Shown here in pieces: positions 58,219 to 64,000 of a DNA stretch of 64,000 nucleotides. Below the pieces are notes generated by a model. The model did no database searches. It saw only the letters and a list, made by a program, of their open reading frames with translations, and was not told the origin of the DNA. Each line of letters begins with the position of its first letter. The stretch's first letter is position 1. The translations under genes were made by a program, and so were the position numbers. Where the stretch lies: assembly GCA_965112735.1 (NCBI GenBank), contig OZ218952.1, positions 2,480,001 through 2,544,000 on the forward strand, read 5' to 3'. The stretch is from Phaeosaccion multiseriatum. Its lineage: Eukaryota > Ochrophyta, other classes.

Positions 58219-61200
58219 CCTGAGAAAGGGGGGCTCTGGCAAACGCGGAGGAGCCACGACACGAAGAGCATGCGGAGAACGATTCGCCCCACTCCTCCTC
58301 GCAGCGGCCAGAGGAGGAGGCCCCAAACTGCGGGAGCAAATCTGTTTCCCCATCGCCTTGTGCAACATGAGATAGCTCATGCCCAGGCGGGAACAGCTCT
58401 TCGGTCCTCCCCACACACGCGAGGCCGCTCGGCGAAGAGAAGGCTGAGCACGGGTAAGCAGAGGAGCAGTGAGGAGAAGGCGTGTGCGCAGCCATCACTG
58501 AGGAGGGGAGAGAAGGGCGGCCGCGCCGACGGTGAAGGCGGTAGACCTCTCTCGACGGCAGGTACGCCTAAAGGGATTGTTGCCGACCCAGCTCTATGCA
58601 GCAACATCTTGGACAAGTATAACGCAGGGATAAGCGCTATGCTACAACAGAGCAGCGAGGTTGGGGGACTCAAGGTAGTGGTGCCGCCCGACCTCAGCCT
58701 ATCTGTCAAGAAGACCGTCATGAGCACTGCGCTCTCCGTGATAAAGAAGCCCACACAGAGGTGAGGAAGGGGGTTGGAGGGAAGAGTGGAAGTGGAGAGC
58801 ACAGGCGCAATAGAGCAGCTCCGACACACATACACACACACATACACACAATACGACCAGCAGCCAGTGGAGGCTCGTGATTGTCCCCCCTAGGGTCCTT
58901 GTCGTTTTCCTATGGCGTGCCTCAACCCCCTTCTCGCCTCGCCTCCCGTGGGTGGTATACGCACTCTACACTCAGATCCTTGGAGGAGGACGACGAGGGC
59001 AGCGAGTCAAGCGATGCATCCACAGCGGACTCCTCCACAGGCTTCACAGGAGACCTCCAGGACAAATTTGAGGGACTGCAGAGGGAGAGAGTCATCTACC
59101 AGAAGCTGGGCATCGGTGCAAAGGTGGGGATGAGGAAGGAGGAGTGCCTAGGCACGGGGTGGGGTGGGGTGGGAGGGCCTCCACTTCCTCCTGGGCATTG
59201 TCTACTCTTTGACGCCCCTTGACCTCCTCTCAGACCTGTGGTACAACCCCCACCACCACCACTACCACCACTACTACTACTATCACTATCATCGCCTCTA
59301 CCAAAAGTTCGGCAACCCTGCTTACCACACATTGGCCCTTCTTATATGTGTAGGTGCAAGAGCTGGATGAGCAGATCGAGCAGTGCGAGAAGGACCTCAA
59401 CGAAGACACTAAGCAGAGGGAGGACACCTTGCTGCAGAGGAAGTTCATGCAGCTGGCGGTGAGGCACGAGCGACGGATGGCAGAGGCCGTGGAGGCCAAC
59501 GCGAGGATGTTCAGGGAGCTGCAAAACGAGTGCGCGGAGGAGGAGGCTAACCTCAAGGCCAAGCACGCCAAGCAGGTACGATGGTGGCCTAAGGGATCCC
59601 ACACTACTGCAAAGTCAGCTGCTGAACCACCAACTGCCGCCCCTAAGTGGTACAGAACAGCCGTTCCCTCCCTCCCTCCCTCCCTCCCCCTCTCTCTCAC
59701 ACGGGTACTCATACCGCTTGCCTATCTAAGAAGTGCACCCCTCGGTCTCCCCTTTCACCCCCTTCCCCTCCCTCTCCCCCTCTCCCTTCCCCTTCCAGGT
59801 GCTGGACCTGCTGGACAGCGCCACGGCTAAGGCCGCAAGTAGCGAAGCAAGGTGCACATGCACCAAGGAGTACCTTTGCACCCACAACGCGAGCAGCGCG
59901 TTCCAGGCGCGAAGAGTCAACAAGGAGGTGGTCAAGGCTCTGTATCGTGCGAAGCGGCTCCACGAGCACGGCCGACACAAGGTATGTATTTTGTGTATGT
60001 GCGCGTAGGGTGTTGTGTTGTATGTGGCCCGTAACATATTAAGTCAGTCGGACTCCTACTTGACCTATGCCTGCTACATATATATAAGATTGTATTTCTT
60101 ATATATAAACTGTATATAGGTATATATAGTCAGTATTATAACATGCCTCCTTCCTTTCTCATTCTCTCCCCCCTTGCTCCTATCAGGTGGCGAAGGAGAT
60201 GGAGAGAAGGGCCGACGCCATTCGGCAGGAGGAGGGGGAGAAGTGGAAAGCCAGGGTGGCAGGGAGACTCGTGGGATCGCGCTGGGGGGGGGGCGGCAGT
60301 CAACTTAGCGGCCTCCTGCAGACACACCTACAACAGCTCGCCATCATGAGAGAGAGGCAGGACCGGAGGTAGGTGTGTGTGTGTGTGCGTGGGATGGGTG
60401 GGGTGGGTGCGAGTGTGTGCGTGCGTGAGTCTGCACGTCTATGCGTGCGTGGGGCCCTGCGTGGGGGCGTGTGTGGGCCTGTGCAGTGGGGTGTGTGCCT
60501 ACTTGAGAGGTCTGGGCTGGGGCTGAGGCTTTCGCTTTTGATTGTGCTCTTGCTTGTGCTTGGGCTGCTAGTGCCTGTGCATAACGGGCCGGCTAGGCCA
60601 GAGGGAGGGGGGGAGGGAGGGGAGGAGGGAGGGGGGGAGGGGGGGAGGGAGGGAGGGAGGGAGGGAGGGAGGGAGGGAGGGAGGGAGGGAGGGAGGGAGG
60701 GAGGGAGGGAGGGAGGGAGGGAGGGAGGGAGGGAGGGAGGGAGGGAGGGAGGGACCGGGGGAGGGACGGAGGGAGGGAGGGAGGGAGGGATGGGGGAAGG
60801 AAGGGAGGGAGGGAGGGAGGGAGGGAGGGAGGGAGGGAGGGAGGGAGGGAGGGAGGGAGGGAGGGAGGGAGGGAGGGAGGGAGGGAGGGAGGGAGGGAGG
60901 GAGGGAGGGAGGGAGGGAGGGAGGGAGGGAGGGAGGGAGGGAGGGAGGGAGGGAGGGAGGGAGGGAGGGAGGGAGGGAGGGAGGGAGGGAGGGAGGGAGG
61001 GAGGGAGGGAGGGAGGGAGGGAGGGAGAGAGGGATGGGGGAAGGAAGGGAGGGAGAGAGGGTGGGAGGGTGAGATCAGATCACTGCGACAGGGTCAGCCC
61101 TCTTCTCTGTCCCTCGGTCGGCCGATTGGTTCTTCGAAGGGAGCTTCTTCTTCCCCATCCACTCCCTCGCCTCTCCTCCTCCTCCTTGCTCATCACCCTC

Positions 61201-62704
61201 TCTCTCTAACGCCTCCCCTTCTCCTCGTCCTCCTCCTTCTCCTCCTTCTCCTCCTCGTCCTCCTCCTCCTCGTCCTTCCACGTCCACTCTCTCGCCCCCT
61301 CCTCCGCACGTACAAACGCATGCCAATGGTCTCTGGTGAGTAGGATGAAGACCCTCCTGACCACTGGTGAGGCCAAGATCACCGCCATGCGCAAGACGGA
61401 GATGGCAGAGAAGGTCAAGGTGAAGCAGTTAACCATCAAGGCCATGAAGAACAGGAGGTAAGCTTGCATGTGATTGTGTGGGCGCGCGCGTGTGTGTGTG
61501 CGTGTGCGCGCGCGTACGTGTTTGTGTGTGTGTACCTGGCTGGATTCGGGCGAGCGAGAGGTGGTGTCGTATTAGATTGAGTGCGTGCCGAAGGAGGGTG
61601 GCATGGAGCGGGTCCTGAAGGGCGCTGACTCTCTCTCTCACACACACACACATGCACGACAACTAACAACAACAAACACGACGACGACGACGACGACGAC
61701 GACGACAACAACAACAGGTACCAGCAGATGCTGCTGCGGATGAAGGACACCAAGGGCATGGAAAGGATTGAGGGACAAAAAGACAAGTTCAACATCAGCC
61801 GCAACTTCATTCCCGGCATGAGCAAGGTAAGGGATGAGATGGGATGTGATGGCGGTGGTTGGGGAGGGGTGGGATGGCAGTGGATGGGATGAGATGGGAT
61901 GGCAGTGGATGGGATGGGATGGGGTGGCAGTGGATGGGGTGAGATGGGACGGCGGGAGATGGGATGGGATGGGATGGCAGTGGACGGGATGAGATGGGAT
62001 AGGAGGATGCTCTCCCCGCCTAGAGACAAATCAACCCATCATTTAACCAACCAACCAATCAACCATCCAACCGACTGACCTACCAACCCTTCTTCCCTCC
62101 CTCCCTCCCTTCCACCCTCCCTTCCTCCCTCCCATCCAACCAACCTTCCCTCTCGAACGCAGAGCCCCAAGGCCGGTCGCGGTGGAGGTGGAGGAGACGG
62201 CGAAAGGGGCGAGAGGGAGTTCTCCGCAGCGGCTCTGGACTGGCAGCCACCCGAGAGACCTGGTGTGGACAACTCCGTCAACATCGTGGACACCATGCAT
62301 CAGCTCCGGGATGAAGGCTATGAGGTGCGTGTGTGTGTGCGCGCGCGTGCGTGGGTGGGTGCGTGGGTGGGTGCGTGGGTGCGTGAGTGCTCTTTCTCCC
62401 TCTTTTTTTATCTCTCGCTAGGTCCATCTCTTGCTCTCTCTCCCGGCCTCTCTCCCTCTCGCTCTTGCGTTCCCTCTCCCTCTCTCATCGCTTTCGCTCT
62501 CTCTGTACGCAACGTCAGGTACCCGAGGTGCTGACTAGTCTGAAGTACATTCGCACGGCCGGAGCCGACGACGTCAATACCGAGGTGAAGGAAGTGAAAG
62601 AGCAAGCTGCGGTGGAGTGGGAACATCGCATGCAGCGTTTCTCCTCGCAGCAGGAAGATGGCAGCGACGCCACGCCCAGACAGCAATTGCATCAGCAGTA
62701 CCAC

Positions 62705-62743
<39 letters not shown>

Positions 62744-62836
62744 AAACAGCAGACGCAGCAGCGGCAGAAGCCACCGCAGCAGCCGACGCAGGAGTCAGGC
62801 TCTCGCCTGTTCGACAGGATCGTCGCAGCAAGGTGA
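58219..62836 (+). CDS. Conserved coiled-coil protein of unknown function (paralogue B), 5' end unplaced
   Basis: Exons: 58219-58760, 58976-59123, 59354-59575, 59799-59981, 60187-60368, 61344-61457, 61718-61826, 62163-62324 and 62519-62836. They give 659 residues without a start. The first in-frame ATG is 58270 (642 aa), but similarity to paralogue A begins upstream at EKGGL. A CTCAG acceptor at 58218 therefore suggests an earlier coding exon. Shared blocks: RRRPQTAG, SSPHTRGRSAKRR, DPALCSNILDKYNAGISAML, RERVIYQKLGIGAK, LDEQIEQCEKDLNED, LLQRKFMQLAV, ELQNECAEEEANLK, CTCTKEYLCTHN, RLHEHGRHK and DNSVNIVDT. Exons of 222 and 183 bp are identical in length to those of paralogue A. The 182 + 114 bp pair equals A's single 296 bp exon. 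B has a longer C-terminus ending in a Gln-rich tract and SRLFDRIVAAR. The function is unknown. Confidence 0.82.
60600..61060. repeat. (GGGA)n array, ~430 bp, in intron unique to paralogue B
   Basis: GGGA units with three short interruptions (near 60754, 60790 and 61027) fill the middle of intron 60369-61343. The sense strand is purine-rich. Confidence 0.97.
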
Positions 62837-63725
62837 CGAAACGCGATGCTAAACTGCGGTGGGCAACTGAGCCGCGAAGCGATGATGCCGTCACTCACAG
62901 CTTGTGGCACGGTAGGCAGAGAGGCCGAGCCCCCGTGCGTGAGCATGCGCGTGCGCGTGAGTGTCCGCGAGAGCGAGCACAACTACAGATGATAGGTTTG
63001 GCCTCCCTTAGCTACTCCACCCCGGGGGGGGGGCGTTCTGACCCCCTCACCGCCCCGTGGAACTTAGCCCCCAAGGTCGTATCTCTCCGACTCGTTCGGC
63101 CCCTGACATGTTTCTGAGGCGGCCCTGGTTCCTGCTTCTGGCCGGCGTCAGCGGGCCAGGCAGGTTCCAGGTTCTGGGGGAAAGCCATGTAATAAGGCAA
63201 TGATGACGGCCAAGGCTGGTTCCTGCTTCTGGCCGGCGCCAGCCGGCCTGCTTCCTGCTTCTGGGCTGGCCTGTCTCAGAAGCGTGTCAGGGGCCGAGAC
63301 TCGTCAGTCCTCCCCATCGGAACAAAGTTGATACCAGCCAGCGTTCTGTGTCGAATCGACCGTTCGTGTCGGGCCCGCTGGAGCGCAACGGCCAATCGCC
63401 GCCGAATGACGCAAACAGCTCTCGCATAAGCCCCCATGTCCAGATGTTCGGGGGGGGGAGAGAATTAAAAGGAGAGGGAAGATCCGAGAGAGACAGGTGG
63501 GAAAAAAGAAAAAAGAAAAAAGAGAAAAGAGAAAAGAGAAAGAAAATTAAATACAGGCGTTGGTCGTATAAACTCACAGCTGGCTTCGCTCGAACCAACT
63601 TTCCTTTCAACTTCTTCCGAGAAGAGAGAGCCTGTTTTGTACCGCAGCATGTTGAGGATAGAGAAGGGAGACGCACTATCCCAAGGATCCGGGCGGGCTA
63701 TCGCTGAGGCTTCGTCACGGGTGGG
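62837..63725. other. Intergenic region with a fold-back element
   Basis: It contains the 3' flank of paralogue B, the element at 63089-63304, an A/G-rich run (63496-63545) and the upstream region of the last gene. I see no other gene. Confidence 0.55.
63089..63304. mobile_element. MITE-like element with ~30 bp terminal inverted repeats
   Basis: Left end 63089-63119 (core GGCCCCTGACATGTTTCTGA) and right end 63275-63304 are imperfect inverted repeats. The 216 bp interior has two copies of TGGTTCCTGCTTCTGGCCGG (63126 and 63217) and a third partial copy. It has no coding capacity. Target-site duplications are not obvious. Confidence 0.6.
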
Positions 63726-64000
63726 ATGGCGGCAGTAATACGCCCAAGAGGAGACGTTGCGGGTGGGATGGATGTTCCTTTCCCTACTAGAGAGGATGAA
63801 GGAGACTTCGAAGTGAGGGAGCTTCCGCCCCCTCCTCAAAAGGCTGAGCGACAGTCCTCAATACTGAATATCCTCAAGCGTGGGTCAAGCTCGAGAAACC
63901 GAAGCGGGATGGAGGGAAGACGGCGAGACATGAGTGAGGTGGACAGCGAACAGAGTCTCGACGAACAGAGTCTCGAGGGTACATTAGAGACGGAGAAGGA
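63726..64000 (+). CDS. N-terminal fragment of an unidentified protein (runs off the window)
   Basis: From ATG at 63726 the frame stays open for 91 codons to the window end: MAAVIRPRGDVAGGMDVPF, then RELPPPPQKAERQSSILN, then DEQSLEGTLETEK. It is not simple sequence: it is mixed charged, Ser-rich and has a basic LKRGSSSRNR stretch, which suggests a disordered N-terminus. I recognise no family. The start is the first in-frame ATG seen; an upstream exon is possible. Confidence 0.45.
   Translation, partial: MAAVIRPRGDVAGGMDVPFPTREDEGDFEVRELPPPPQKAERQSSILNILKRGSSSRNRSGMEGRRRDMSEVDSEQSLDEQSLEGTLETEK

Overview
This is a nuclear window from a eukaryote, most likely a photosynthetic stramenopile (heterokont) alga with a flagellated stage. 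Genes are cut into many short exons with GT-AG (rarely GC-AG) introns. One gene encodes the axonemal protein CFAP57. Another starts with a signal peptide followed by an A-F-H-A-P junction, as in bipartite presequences that target secondary plastids. The organism assignment is inference; no rRNA or organelle marker is present.

Layout: (1) 237-875 (+), the last two exons of a PIF1-family helicase that enters from the left. (2) 1208-10267 (+), a huge acidic nuclear-type protein with Claspin/Mrc1-like features. (3) 10.3-13.5 kb, no ordinary gene, but nested fold-back repeats and a ~725 bp palindrome carrying a small Cys-rich ORF on each arm. (4) 30088-13759 (-), CFAP57 in 30 exons. (5) 34176-30759 (-), a YheT/EMB8-type alpha/beta hydrolase, divergent from (6) 34743-39278 (+), a plastid-targeted SAM methyltransferase. 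(7) 50881-39810 (-), a ~2750-residue repeat-rich protein with a C-terminal PAS domain. (8) 54455-51084 (-) and (10) ~58219-62836 (+), two paralogous coiled-coil proteins of unknown function in opposite orientation. (9) 55115-57100 (+), a small multi-pass membrane protein, lies between them. (11) 63726-end (+), the start of a further gene.

I rebuilt the exon chains by hand from splice sites, phase and protein continuity. Total coding lengths for the complete models are multiples of three: 6951, 5808, 1179, 1623, 8265, 1851 and 756 nt. Only the 5' exons of the PAS gene and the (+) paralogue are weak.

The window is extremely rich in simple repeats, nearly all in introns or in low-complexity coding segments (poly-Asn, poly-Glu, poly-Gly). 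The largest is a ~1.7 kb uninterrupted GGA array in one intron. A dispersed ~19 bp motif (consensus GCAGTTGGTGATACAGCAG) recurs in introns of several genes and inside one coding exon. No operon-like functional linkage is evident. CFAP57 points to cilia, the methyltransferase to the plastid, and PIF1 and the Claspin-like gene to DNA replication or repair.
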